NCBI GenBank assembly: GCA_050010535.1
Contig: JBEKKT010000014.1
Coordinates: forward strand, 1 to 43,583
DNA from: JAJRAG01 sp050010535
GTDB lineage: Archaea; Thermoplasmatota; Thermoplasmata; Methanomassiliicoccales; JACIVX01
DNA: 43,583 nucleotides
Direction of reading: 5' to 3'
Shown here: positions 25,913 to 34,355 of the stretch, piece after piece
Layout: each line of letters begins with the position of its first letter
Position numbering within the stretch: the first letter of the stretch is position 1
Translations under genes and position numbers: made by a program
Notes under the pieces: generated by a model
Seen by the model: only the letters and a program-made list of their open reading frames with translations
Databases searched by the model: none
What the model was told of the DNA's origin: nothing

Positions 25913-26590
25913 TTAGTCCAAGGTAAGGCTCTCCTCCAGTCTCAGGACGACGCACATCCGCTTCACTTGCACCTTCACCTTTCTGCAGAACTCATACGGA
26001 TCCGCCATGATCAAACCAGAGCTTCTGTTGTGCATCGGGACGACGATTCTTGCCTTCAGGAGCTTCTCGGCCTTGACCGCATCGCCGATGCCCGTCGTGT
26101 AGTAGCCGCCTACCGAGAGTAGCGCGACATCCAGATGTGAATTCTCGCCGATGAGGTTCATGTTCCATAATAGGGCCGTGTCACCGAAATGGAAAATCAA
26201 CTTCCCGTCCGCAGCGATGACGAATGAACAAGGCACGCCGACAAGGGAGACGCTATCCAGTAAGGAACTGTGCACCGCCGAGAAGGATCTAACCGCCCCG
26301 AAGGAGAACGAAAGCTTCCCTCTCATGTGAGCGCCGATCGCTTTACCCCACATCGATATGCAGTGATTAGGGACCTCGAAGGTTGGTGGGATTGGCACGC
26401 CAGGTTTCTTCGATATGCCTATCGCATCAAAAAGATGGTCATCATGCGCGTGAGTGACAAGGATGAGTTCGGGGTTCAGATCCTTCGGGGCGACCGCGGC
26501 GTCGTTCCCAGAGAAGGACGGATCGATGGGGGTTCTCCCCTGGCTCGCTTGAACCGAGAACGCAGAATGTCAGATATACCTGACACCCAC
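25913..26590 (-). pseudogene. Metallo-beta-lactamase-fold hydrolase (UPF0173-like) with in-frame TGA at codon 7
   Basis: From the GTG at 26590 the frame reads MGVRYI, then TGA (26570-26572), then HSAFSVQASQG, IDPSFSGND, the metal-site ILVTHAHDDHLFDAI, and on to the end with FHFGDTA and VVPMHNRS. The family N-terminus is normally IGHSAF, so the TGA stands where Gly (GGA) is expected, one base away. After the stop there is no usable start before GTG 26398, which would lose the THAHDDH site. The gene is therefore inactive as read unless the TGA is decoded or is a sequence error. All other family residues are intact. It lies back to back with the flavoprotein gene. Confidence 0.75.
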
Positions 26591-26734
26591 CTTCGCGGGC
26601 TCTTCCCCAAGATGAGGCAAGCTGAACCGTAATGAGAATGTGTCGCGTCACGATGCGAGCAGAAACATTTCATCAAGCTCCAAGAAAGGTAGATATCGAA
26701 CTAGAGCGACTATTAGAAGGCGTAGGAGATGGCA

Positions 26735-28344
26735 ATGGAACGATTCGATGTCTGCATCGTCGGAAGCGGACTTGCGGGGTTGTCCGCGGCCTACGAGGCA
26801 GCGAAGGCCGGTGCGCAGGTCTGTCTGATTAGCAAAGGATGTATCGGCAAGGCTTCCGCAACAAGCATGTCTGCCGGGATATTCACTCACACTACCGAAG
26901 GGCTCGGCGAGGATGAGCTGTTCCGGGCGACGATCGACATCGGACGAAACATCAACGACGAGCGTCTCGTCAGCAGGCTCGTCACGGATGGGGGACAGGT
27001 CCCTGAATTCATGAATGAGATTCGAGCGAGTTACGAACTCAAACCATCAGGCATTCACCTGCGAAGGCTGAGGTTGGTCTTTCCCGGCGTCGAACTGACG
27101 TTACTCATGAAGAAGGTCCTTGCTGACATGGGTGTCACTTTCTTTGAGCACAGTGTGACCGGCGCAGTTGCCTTGAGCGAGGGAAGATGCAGTGGGACAT
27201 TCAACTTAGACATGAAGGGGGACGCATTCCCGATCGCCGCTTCCGCGACCATCCTAGCCACTGGAGGATTCTGCGCCGTGTACGAGGATCATGACAATCC
27301 GTCCGGGGCGGTCGGGGACGGCATCACGATGGCGTTGGAGGCTGGAGCGCACGCAAGAGACCTAGAGTTCGTCCAGTTCTTCCCGATCGGTATGAAGGAA
27401 GAAGGTCTCCCACCGTTTGTCCTCTTCCCTCCTTACCCTGATAGCGCCAAGATCGTGAACGATAAGGGGGACGACGTCCTCAGGAAGAGGATCCCGGAGG
27501 AAACGAACTTGACAAGGGCGGTGCTTCTCAAGAGGGACAAGGTGTGCCAGGCTTTAGCTTTCGAGGAGGAGAGGGGCAGAAAATGCTATCTCGACTTGTC
27601 GCATGTGACGGACCGGTATAAGGTCGACATGACCACATTGAACTCCATGTATCAGCTCACGAAATACGGATTCTCCCCTTGAAAGGTAGGATAAGAATCG
27701 GTCCAACGGCGCATCACTCGATGGGGGGCGTAATCATTGATGAGGACTGCCGGACAGGAGTAGAAGGCCTGTATGCCGCTGGCGAGGTCGTCGGCGGACT
27801 CCATGGGGCGAACAGGAGGGGAGGGAACGCCCTGACTGAAGCGTTGGTATTTGGGAGGGTCGCGGGACGTATGGCCGCTGAAAGGGCTCGAAAGATACCT
27901 AGGGTGAAACTCCCTCACATGGAACATCAGGATGTGAAGAACGAAAACGATATTTCGAGCATCGCGGAGATGAGGAAGGATATCGCCTCCGTCTGCTCCA
28001 AGTTTCTAGGCATAGTAAGATCCAGAGATGGTTTGGTGGAGGGTAAAGAAAGAGTGAGGAGCATTCGACAGAAGCTGAGAACGATGTCTACCAATGGCAA
28101 GTTGCTCTGCCGTCTGACGGAGCTTAAGGATGCGTCACTGGTCGCTGAGGCTGCGATCAGCTCGGCGCTCCTAAGGCAGGAAAGCAGGGGATCACACTTC
28201 CGGAAGGACTTCCCTGTTGAGGACGATCGATGGCTGGGATTCGTGAAGGTCTCGATCTCAGGCGACGACCTGCTTTATTCATTTGTCTCGAAGATGACCA
28301 GACCGCAGTGGGAGACAAATCGGACATCTTGTCTGCGGCATTAA
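26735..28344 (+). pseudogene. FAD-dependent oxidoreductase, fumarate reductase/succinate dehydrogenase/L-aspartate oxidase type, frameshifted
   Basis: The first frame (to TGA 27680-27682) has the FAD motif VGSGLAGLSAAYEA, the ILATGGF strand and part of the substrate domain. The second frame begins LKGRIRIGPTAHHSMGG, containing the active-site His region, then GLYAAGEVVGGLHGANR and the FAD-closing GGNALTEALVFG, and ends with the helical C-terminal domain. One more C in the CCCC run at 27675-27678 would give a single 536-residue protein. The family transfers electrons between succinate/fumarate or aspartate and an acceptor; no iron-sulfur subunit or nad genes are nearby, so the reaction is not assigned. 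The ATG at 26735 has aggag six bases ahead; the ATG at 26729 is too close to it. Confidence 0.78.
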
Positions 28345-28443
28345 TCTCGCTCAGCCCATTGGACAGCCCATTTCGAGAACGGGGCAGATAAGGATTTGAA
28401 CCAGATAATCGATTCATTAGGACAGAACGACCAGGTGAATCGG

Positions 28444-29706
28444 TTGAAGATATCTATAATCGGGACAGGTTACGTCGGACTTGTGACCGGGCTCTGCTTC
28501 TCGCAACTGGGTCATGAGGTAATCTGCATAGATAACGTGCCTGAGAAAATAGAGAATCTCAGGAACGGTCGAAGCCCGATTCACGAACCTGGCATTGAGG
28601 ATATGCTCAGGAAGCATCTTAAGGACGGCTCCTTCAAAGTCGGAACCAGAGTCGACAGGATAATCGCAACCAACATCACATTCATTTGCGTGGGCACACC
28701 GTCGAAGGAGGACGGTTCGATGGACATGGCGATTCTAGAGAGGGCGGCGGAGAAAGTCGGAAAGGCCCTGGAGGCGAAGGACGACTACCATAATGTCGTC
28801 GTCAAAAGTACGGTCGTCCCGAACACGACGGAGAAAGTCGTCTTGCCTGCGCTCGAGCGCACGTCAAAGAAGAAAGTGGGCAGGGATTTCGGCCTGGCTG
28901 TGAACCCAGAATTTCTGAAAGAGGGTTCGGCTGTGGAGGATTTCATGCATCCCGACCGCGTCGTAATCGGAGGCTTCGACAGGAAATCGACGAAGACGGT
29001 ACGTTCTCTCTATGAGGTCTTCGATTGCCCTATAGTCGAGGTGACACTTTCCACAGCAGAGATGATCAAAATGGCTTCGAACGCCTTCCTCGCGGCAAGG
29101 ATCTCTTTCATGAACGAGATCGGAAACATATGCAAGAGTCTCGGCATCGACGTCAGGGAAGTGGCGAAGGGCATGGGATACGATAGGAGGATCGGTCCGC
29201 AGTTCCTTCGCGCCGGATGCGGTTTCGGTGGAAGCTGCTTCCCAAAGGACGTTTCCGGTCTCGCGGCGGAGGCTAGGAGGAGAGGAATTGACCCATTGAT
29301 GCTAGAGACGATCCTGGAGATTAACGAGGCCCAGCCACTGAGAATGATAGAACTCCTAGAGAACCATATGAACATTGAAGGAAAGAAAATTGCAGTGCTC
29401 GGACTTGCCTTCAAACCAGACACGGATGACATCCGGGACGCGCGGTCCATTGTTGTCGTGAACGAGCTGCTGAGGAAGGGCGCCAAGGTGAGATGCCACG
29501 ACCCGAAGGCCATGGACAATTTCAAGAGGGAATTCCCTGAGATCGAGTATTGTCCCTCTCCGAAAGAGTGCGTGAAGGGCAGCGACGCCATCATGCTTGT
29601 CACAGAGTGGCCCGAGTACGCACATCCAGAACTTTATGGATCGAAGCTTGTTATCGATGGTAGAGGCGTGGTAAGGACCAAGAACTACGACGGGATCTGT
29701 TGGTGA
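28444..29706 (+). CDS. UDP-glucose 6-dehydrogenase
   Basis: This enzyme oxidises UDP-glucose to UDP-glucuronate with two NAD+. The Rossmann start ISIIGTGYVGLVTG, VGTPSKEDGS, NPEFLKEGSAVEDF, the catalytic Cys in GCGFGGSCFPKD (about residue 260) and FKPDTDDIRDARS are all present in the usual order across 420 residues. The related UDP-sugar acid dehydrogenases (ManNAc, GlcNAc) are possible, but the motifs and the adjacent GalU favour UDP-glucose. The open frame starts at 28396; the TTG at 28444, with aggtga in front, begins right at the Rossmann strand. The GalU gene follows after four bases. Confidence 0.88.
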   Translation: MKISIIGTGYVGLVTGLCFSQLGHEVICIDNVPEKIENLRNGRSPIHEPGIEDMLRKHLKDGSFKVGTRVDRIIATNITFICVGTPSKEDGSMDMAILERAAEKVGKALEAKDDYHNVVVKSTVVPNTTEKVVLPALERTSKKKVGRDFGLAVNPEFLKEGSAVEDFMHPDRVVIGGFDRKSTKTVRSLYEVFDCPIVEVTLSTAEMIKMASNAFLAARISFMNEIGNICKSLGIDVREVAKGMGYDRRIGPQFLRAGCGFGGSCFPKDVSGLAAEARRRGIDPLMLETILEINEAQPLRMIELLENHMNIEGKKIAVLGLAFKPDTDDIRDARSIVVVNELLRKGAKVRCHDPKAMDNFKREFPEIEYCPSPKECVKGSDAIMLVTEWPEYAHPELYGSKLVIDGRGVVRTKNYDGICW

Positions 29707-29710
29707 GTCG

Positions 29711-30595
29711 ATGAAAGCAATCATACCTGCGGCCGGGTTGGGCATAAGGTTCCTACCAATGACGAAGGTCCAGCCAAAGGAGATGCTTCCAGTTGTCGAC
29801 AAGCCGACGATTCAGTATGTTGTGGAAGAAGCCTTCGCAGCTGGGATAACAGACATAATAATAGTGACGGGCGCGGGTAAAAGGGCGATCGAGGACCACT
29901 TTGACAAGTCGCCCGAGCTTGAGGCGATCCTCGAACGACAAGGCAGGACAAAGGAGCTCAAGGAGATTCGGCGGATCGCCAACATGGTCGATATCCATTA
30001 CATCAGGCAGAAGGTGGCGAAGGGACTTGGGGACGCGATATATTGCGCAAGAAACCACATCGGAAAAGAGCCATTCGCGGTGATGCTCGGGGACACGATC
30101 AACATATCGAAGGTCCCTGTCGTGAAGCAACTGATGGAAGTTCATGAAGAGGTGGGAGCGTCGGTTCTGGCGGTCGAGCCTGTTCCCAAGGAGAAAATCT
30201 CTGACTACGGGATCATCGACGGGAAACTGATCAGAAAACGCCTCTACCTGATTGACAATCTAGTCGAGAAGCCGAGGATGGACGACGCACCATCGAACAT
30301 AGGAATAACTGGGACCTACGTCCTCACACCGGGAATCTTTGATTGCATCGAAAGAACCCCTCAGGGCACGAATGGAGAGGTGCAACTCACCGATGCTCTT
30401 AGGATCCTCAGGAAAAAGGAGAAGGTATATGGGTACTGGTTCGAAGGGACCCGCTACGACATAGGGGACAAGCTGGGATGGATTAAGACGAATTTCGAAC
30501 TGACGCTTAAGCATCCGCAGTTCTCAAAGCCTGTTCGGGAATTTATGCATGAGATTCTTGAGAACGCTGAGAAGAGAGACGGCAGGAGGAGTTAG
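29711..30595 (+). CDS. galU: UTP-glucose-1-phosphate uridylyltransferase
   Basis: GalU forms UDP-glucose from UTP and glucose-1-phosphate. The nucleotide loop IPAAGLGIRFLPMTK, PKEMLPVVDKPTIQYVVEEA, the VAKGLGDAIYCA motif, MLGDTIN and VEKPRMDDAPSN are in their family positions. Length is 294 residues, as for bacterial and archaeal GalU. It starts four bases after the dehydrogenase stop, so the two consecutive steps from glucose-1-phosphate to UDP-glucuronate are encoded together. Confidence 0.95.
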   Translation: MKAIIPAAGLGIRFLPMTKVQPKEMLPVVDKPTIQYVVEEAFAAGITDIIIVTGAGKRAIEDHFDKSPELEAILERQGRTKELKEIRRIANMVDIHYIRQKVAKGLGDAIYCARNHIGKEPFAVMLGDTINISKVPVVKQLMEVHEEVGASVLAVEPVPKEKISDYGIIDGKLIRKRLYLIDNLVEKPRMDDAPSNIGITGTYVLTPGIFDCIERTPQGTNGEVQLTDALRILRKKEKVYGYWFEGTRYDIGDKLGWIKTNFELTLKHPQFSKPVREFMHEILENAEKRDGRRS

Positions 30596-30644
30596 CAGAC
30601 TTTACAGATCTGAAAAGACAAGACTTCGATTGCCGAACTCAACC

Positions 30645-31317
30645 CTATTGATTCCTGCCAGTCAACTTTCTGACCGTCTTCTCGACCTGCATCTCTTGAA
30701 TCAGGGAATCGCCCGAGCGATGCTTGAGATATGATGGGCTGATGAAGGCGAATACGAGTCCACCGAGCGCATCAGATACGAGATCTGTAGCAGTATCAGA
30801 GAGCGAATACTGCATATGTGTGCCGAGCAAAGAATCGAGTGTGGACTCGACGATCTCCCACAGAACCCCCATCGTAGACACGAATACCACGATGAAGAAA
30901 GGCAGTAACTTCGGAGGCAGCTGGTAAGTTTCCACCTATTTGTCGACAATTACGATTCCGATGAGCCCGAAGACCGCTATGAGAGAGGTCGAAAGGAAAT
31001 GCGTGAGTTTGTCCCGCCACAGGAAAGATCGTAGAATCTCATCAGAACGCCGAGACTGTGCAGGAAGATGGCAGGATGTTCTCAAGGTTTCTTCTCGTCA
31101 CGGCGGGGAGCACTGCGATACACAGTGCAAAGAATCCCATGATTGTCCAGAAGAGATTGACTGAAAAGATCGCGTACTCCGTCGCGAGAAAGAGGGAAAC
31201 CACCCCCGTCCAAGATAGAGTGATTCCACTTGTCGTCTCAGCACTGGCACTTGTAATGCCGGGTCGATGCTTAATGAATGTCGGTTTGGTGCAGGCTAAG
31301 GAAGAGAATCTCAGCAA
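30645..31317 (-). pseudogene. Integral membrane protein (YjdF/DUF2238-like), broken by two frameshifts and a TAG
   Basis: The parent protein, rebuilt over three frames, has about six hydrophobic segments and conserved-looking motifs DKLTHF and WEIVEST...DTATDLVSDALGG, as in YjdF/DUF2238-type inner-membrane proteins. Seen defects: the first frame (TTG 31317) leaves at about 31060 near NILPS, where one more T would continue FLHSLGVLMRFYDLS. A second shift near 31020 continues as WRDKLTHFLSTS. A TAG at 30936-30938 interrupts VDK and VETYQLPP, where Trp (TGG) would fit. Three lesions in 670 bases make a real pseudogene likely. It overlaps the end of the stress-protein gene by seven bases. Function unknown. 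Confidence 0.7.
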
Positions 31318-32165
31318 GAGATGACCAGCAGAGGGACTGTGGCCCTACGTATGACCTCTTCGGAGGTGCTTCCGAGCGCGAGTCCCTTCAAGAAGCTCTT
31401 CCCACTCCGTCCGATGATGATCAACGACGCCTCTACCTCCCTCGACACCTCAAGGACATTGTATACTGGCGTGCCATAGTGGACATGAGTTGATACAATG
31501 AAGTCCTCGGACTGGAGATCTTTCTTCAGCTCCTCCATCCTTGCTTTGACCTCCGCGAATCGCTTGTCATCCCCAACGCCATACCTTGCCGATTCGATCA
31601 CGTGGAGAAGCACGACGTTCTTCAGACCCTTCCTCGAAAGGTGGTCGAGCGTGTCCTTCATCTTATTAGTGCATTCCGACAAGTCAATCGGGACGAGAGC
31701 AGTCCGAAATAGGAATTCGCATGCGCGTCTCACCTCTCTGTTTCCCTCTTTCTCGATGACCTCCAACTTATTGAGTAGGACCGGTTTCGCGGTCTTCCTG
31801 ATGACCCCGAAGGATGTGCTCCCTAGGAGGAACTCCTGAGTCCTTCCCTTCCCGCTTGATGCCATCGCGATGAGAGTCGCGGACTCCTTGTCTGCGAAAT
31901 CCACAATGATCGATACTGGATCGCCATCAACGCTGACGAACCGAGCCTCAAATCCCTGCTCCTCGAGGCGTTTGATGATATCCTCGACGACACGCATCTG
32001 TTCGCTCGTCACCTTCCCATCCTTCTGCGTTACATGCAGAAGAACGACTTCTTCGGAGCCAAACTGCCTGAGCTCAGCGACGCAGTCGAGCATCATCAAC
32101 GATTGCTCGGAGAAATCGATCGGGAGCAGGATCTTCTCGAACACAAATTGAATATTCGAGGACAT
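31311..32165 (-). CDS. Universal stress protein with two UspA domains
   Basis: A 284-residue tandem UspA protein. Domain 1 (about 8-140) begins FEKILLPIDFSEQS and ends GSTSFGVIRKTAKPVLL. Domain 2 (about 155-284) begins TALVPIDLSECTN and ends IIGRSGKSFLKGLALGSTSEEVIRRATVPLLVI. The second half keeps the ATP-type motif G-R-x-G...GS(T/S), while the first has ASSGKGRTQEFLLGST, so both may bind nucleotide. Usp proteins respond to starvation and stress; the partner is unknown. It is divergent from the PAP2 gene, with about 30 bases between starts. Confidence 0.9.
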   Translation of the reverse strand: MSSNIQFVFEKILLPIDFSEQSLMMLDCVAELRQFGSEEVVLLHVTQKDGKVTSEQMRVVEDIIKRLEEQGFEARFVSVDGDPVSIIVDFADKESATLIAMASSGKGRTQEFLLGSTSFGVIRKTAKPVLLNKLEVIEKEGNREVRRACEFLFRTALVPIDLSECTNKMKDTLDHLSRKGLKNVVLLHVIESARYGVGDDKRFAEVKARMEELKKDLQSEDFIVSTHVHYGTPVYNVLEVSREVEASLIIIGRSGKSFLKGLALGSTSEEVIRRATVPLLVISC

Positions 32166-32197
32166 AGCTTAAACACTTTCTTATTGCCGTAAGTTGC

Positions 32198-32896
32198 ATG
32201 GTTAATGTCTTTAGAGATAATATCGGGGAAGGTGCTTTCCGGTTGAGATTCAACAGGTCTTCCGCGATCCTTGTTCTCCTGTTCTTCGCGATCATAGTCT
32301 TCTCCCTGCTCTTGATGTGCAAGAACACAGTCTCGGCGGATGAGTCGCTGTTCCTAAAGATCAACAGCTCCTGGAATCCGAGCTTCGATCCGTTCTTTAG
32401 GGCGCTGACTGAGCTTGGATCATTTGCATTCTGGTTCGTCATCATCTTCATTCTCTGGATCTTCGGCAAAAGGACGCTAGCGACATACCTGCTCGTCGCG
32501 ATACTCATTAACATGGCGATAGGCGGCAGCGTCAAGTACATCGTCGACAGACCCCGCCCATTCGAGGTCTTCCCCAATGCGTTCGCGCTCTACAATCCCG
32601 CTGACCCCTCGTTCCCGTCGGGTCACACGGAGGGAACTTTCACCGCTGCGATCGTGCTCGGATTGTGGAACAAGAAGCTCCTCGCGCCCATGTCGCTGCT
32701 CGCAGTCTTCGTGGGTCTTAGCAGGCTCTACATTGGAGTGCATTTTCCTCTAGATGTCATTTCGGGAGCGGTCTTTGGAGTGTTGATCGGAATGTTCGCC
32801 GCGAGTCTGGACGTCTCGAGACTGCAGGGCAGGATGGAAACCGGATGGAACAGAATCGTGAACGCCGTGAAAGGAACGCCTAGAGAAGAAGCATAA
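32198..32896 (+). CDS. PAP2-family membrane phosphatase
   Basis: The type 2 phosphatidic acid phosphatase motifs are KYIVDRPRP (about residue 110), PSGH (about 138) and SRLYIGVHFPLDV (about 180), carried on six predicted membrane segments in 232 residues. The family removes phosphate from lipid phosphates or polyprenyl diphosphates on the outer membrane face. Among nucleotide-sugar genes a role in recycling a glycan lipid carrier is plausible but inferred. It starts with ATG at 32198. Confidence 0.92.
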   Translation: MVNVFRDNIGEGAFRLRFNRSSAILVLLFFAIIVFSLLLMCKNTVSADESLFLKINSSWNPSFDPFFRALTELGSFAFWFVIIFILWIFGKRTLATYLLVAILINMAIGGSVKYIVDRPRPFEVFPNAFALYNPADPSFPSGHTEGTFTAAIVLGLWNKKLLAPMSLLAVFVGLSRLYIGVHFPLDVISGAVFGVLIGMFAASLDVSRLQGRMETGWNRIVNAVKGTPREEA

Positions 32897-33091
32897 CGCT
32901 TAATTATATATTATTGCAACAATTTAAAAATCCCATATCTCGATCTCGCGTTATGATTTCCCCGAGCATTCTCTTGTTAGTGCGAGGATGTCGAGAAGGA
33001 TTCCCGCGCAGTTCACAGAAAAAGTCAAACGCATTTGACGAAAGTAAGAATGTAGACAATTGGGCAGACGATGAGCCGCTCTGCAGATACT

Positions 33092-33112
33092 CAGATGGTG
33101 AATCACCATCTG
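33092..33112. repeat. Perfect palindrome, 10-bp arms and one-base centre
   Basis: CAGATGGTGA-a-TCACCATCTG, lying in a 270-base gap between the 3' ends of the PAP2 gene and a small Lys-rich protein gene. It is bracketed by two copies of ctgcagat (33081-33088 and 33110-33117). A second hairpin, GGCCC-aggc-GGGCC, follows at about 33138-33151 and may act in termination of the plus-strand transcript. I see no gene here. Confidence 0.5.
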
Positions 33113-33164
33113 CAGATCCCTTGGTTCCAGCTACTCCGGCCCAGGCGGGCCGATAACCGGTTCC

Positions 33165-33248
33165 TTACTTCTTCTTTTTCTTTGTCGCCTTCTTCTTAGT
33201 CGGCATCGCCTTCACCTTCGCCTTCGGTCCGCATTTTCCGCAGGACAT
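33165..33248 (-). CDS. Very small Lys-rich protein with N-terminal CGKC
   Basis: A 27-residue frame: MSCGKCGPKAKVKAMP followed by a Lys-rich tail. The ATG at 33248 has cggagg about nine bases upstream. Two Cys four apart could bind a metal, perhaps as a dimer, and the tail is strongly basic. The longer frame open to 33452 has no start signal and no protein-like composition upstream, so I take the short form. The surrounding 300 bases upstream hold no other gene. Function unknown. Confidence 0.55.
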   Translation of the reverse strand: MSCGKCGPKAKVKAMPTKKKATKKKKK

Positions 33249-33502
33249 TCTCTTTTCCTCCGTAAGGGAGATTATCCCAGTGGAATAGATGGAGAAGCTG
33301 AATATATGAAACTTTGTCCTGTCCACACTCTCCGCATTGTCTCTATTCTCGTGCGAAGCGATCGATTCTCCCTCGCTCGGTGCGTTCGAACCGCCTGCGG
33401 AATCGTTCATTATTGATATCGAGAATACGTATGTAAGACAGCGAAAAATCAAACATCTGGACGTTCATCTTCGGGGGAATCAAAAGTGATAATCAATCGA
33501 GA

Positions 33503-33515
33503 TAATTTAAATAGG
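33503..33515 (+). promoter_or_regulatory. TATA box of the winged-helix gene
   Basis: The sequence aatttaaataggg predicts transcription from about 33537, ten bases before the ATG at 33547. Confidence 0.55.
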
Positions 33516-33546
33516 GTACCGCCGCTGCTTTGTCTTCGAGGATAAC

Positions 33547-33915
33547 ATGCACGCACTCGAAACATCGAGGCTCTTGACGGAGGAATATTCCGCTAAGATT
33601 CTGCTCGCAACAATGGGAAAACCTAGAAGCGCATTCGAGCTCAGCGACAACCTGGGTATACCGATCGCTGCATGCTACCGCAAGATCAACCTCCTTGAAG
33701 ATGCGGGGCTTTTATTCTGCAACGAGAGGAAGCTCACGCAGGCAGGAAAGAGAATAAGCATGTATAAGTCGAGGGTCAAGAACGCACAAATCATCTTCGA
33801 GCGGAACAAGATCCGCGCGAAGCTAGAGATGATCGACGGGACGACCGAGGACTACAATTACGACATCGACATGACCGCGCTCACGACCGATATGCCGACG
33901 ATGGCGAAGGTCTGA
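33547..33915 (+). CDS. Winged-helix transcriptional regulator (ArsR-like)
   Basis: A 122-residue protein with a winged helix-turn-helix in residues about 10-75: AKILLATMGKPRSAFELSDNL, the recognition helix IPIAACYRKINLLEDAGLL and a two-strand wing. The rest is a beta hairpin and a short acidic tail. No metal-binding Cys cluster is visible, so it is not a classical ArsR metal sensor. A clear TATA box precedes it. T-rich runs 40-80 bases after its stop look like an archaeal terminator. Target genes unknown. Confidence 0.82.
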   Translation: MHALETSRLLTEEYSAKILLATMGKPRSAFELSDNLGIPIAACYRKINLLEDAGLLFCNERKLTQAGKRISMYKSRVKNAQIIFERNKIRAKLEMIDGTTEDYNYDIDMTALTTDMPTMAKV

Positions 33916-34097
33916 GAGCGGACGAAACCGCCTGCATTCACTTATGCAAATGAACACTCCTTCCCCCTCTTTTTCTTGTCCTCCTTTTTCTCGATTTAAC
34001 CCCGAAGTACAATCAATCTTAAGGATGCTCTCGAAACCTTTATTGGAAAAATGAATGAGTGATAAATTCAAGACAAGACCGATGGACAGACCGAACA

Positions 34098-34327
34098 ATG
34101 GAGCGTCTCGATTTTAGGTCGATCGTGGATAGCGCGCGGGACATCATATATCTTTTAGATACCGAGGGCGGAATTACCTACGTGAATTCGGTCGTAGAGA
34201 AGGTCTTGGGCGGGCGATAGTAAATACTCTCAGGGAAAAGTATCACGGCAGAGTTTGGGACAGGGCGAACGGCGATCACGCGAAACGTTTGAGGTTCGTT
34301 TCAGATGTGCCTTTGACCAATGAGTGA
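34098..34327 (+). pseudogene. Remnant of a PAS sensor histidine kinase with internal deletion
   Basis: The ATG at 34098 begins a PAS domain: RSIVDSARDIIYLLDTEGGITYVNS, ending after VEKVLGGR at a TAG (34218-34220). In a second frame overlapping it from 34205, LGRAIVNTLREKYHGRVW and GDHAKRLRFV match the last 40 residues of a histidine kinase ATPase domain (GLxIVxxLxxxxxGxVW...GDxxKxxxF), ending at a TGA (34325-34327). The middle of the protein (rest of PAS, dimerisation helix, N, G1 and F boxes) is missing. The join is at cttgggcggg, where PAS VLG and the kinase GLG box read alike, suggesting deletion through short homology. Confidence 0.7.
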
Positions 34328-34355
34328 GTGTGAGAATCAGAGGTTTAGGCACCGA

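Noticed and set aside
27675..27682. Programmed -1 frameshift in the flavoprotein gene
   Set aside because: The C-run is short, no downstream stem-loop is evident, and other genes in the window show similar single-base defects at runs, so a slip in sequence or a mutation is simpler.
32914..33156. 80-codon plus-strand frame in the gap after the PAP2 gene
   Set aside because: It runs through the palindrome and GC hairpin, begins with a non-ATG codon without a ribosome site, and has no recognisable composition.
33249..33452. N-terminal extension of the small Lys-rich protein (95-codon frame)
   Set aside because: The upstream part has no start signal, while the internal ATG at 33248 has a clear ggagg site.
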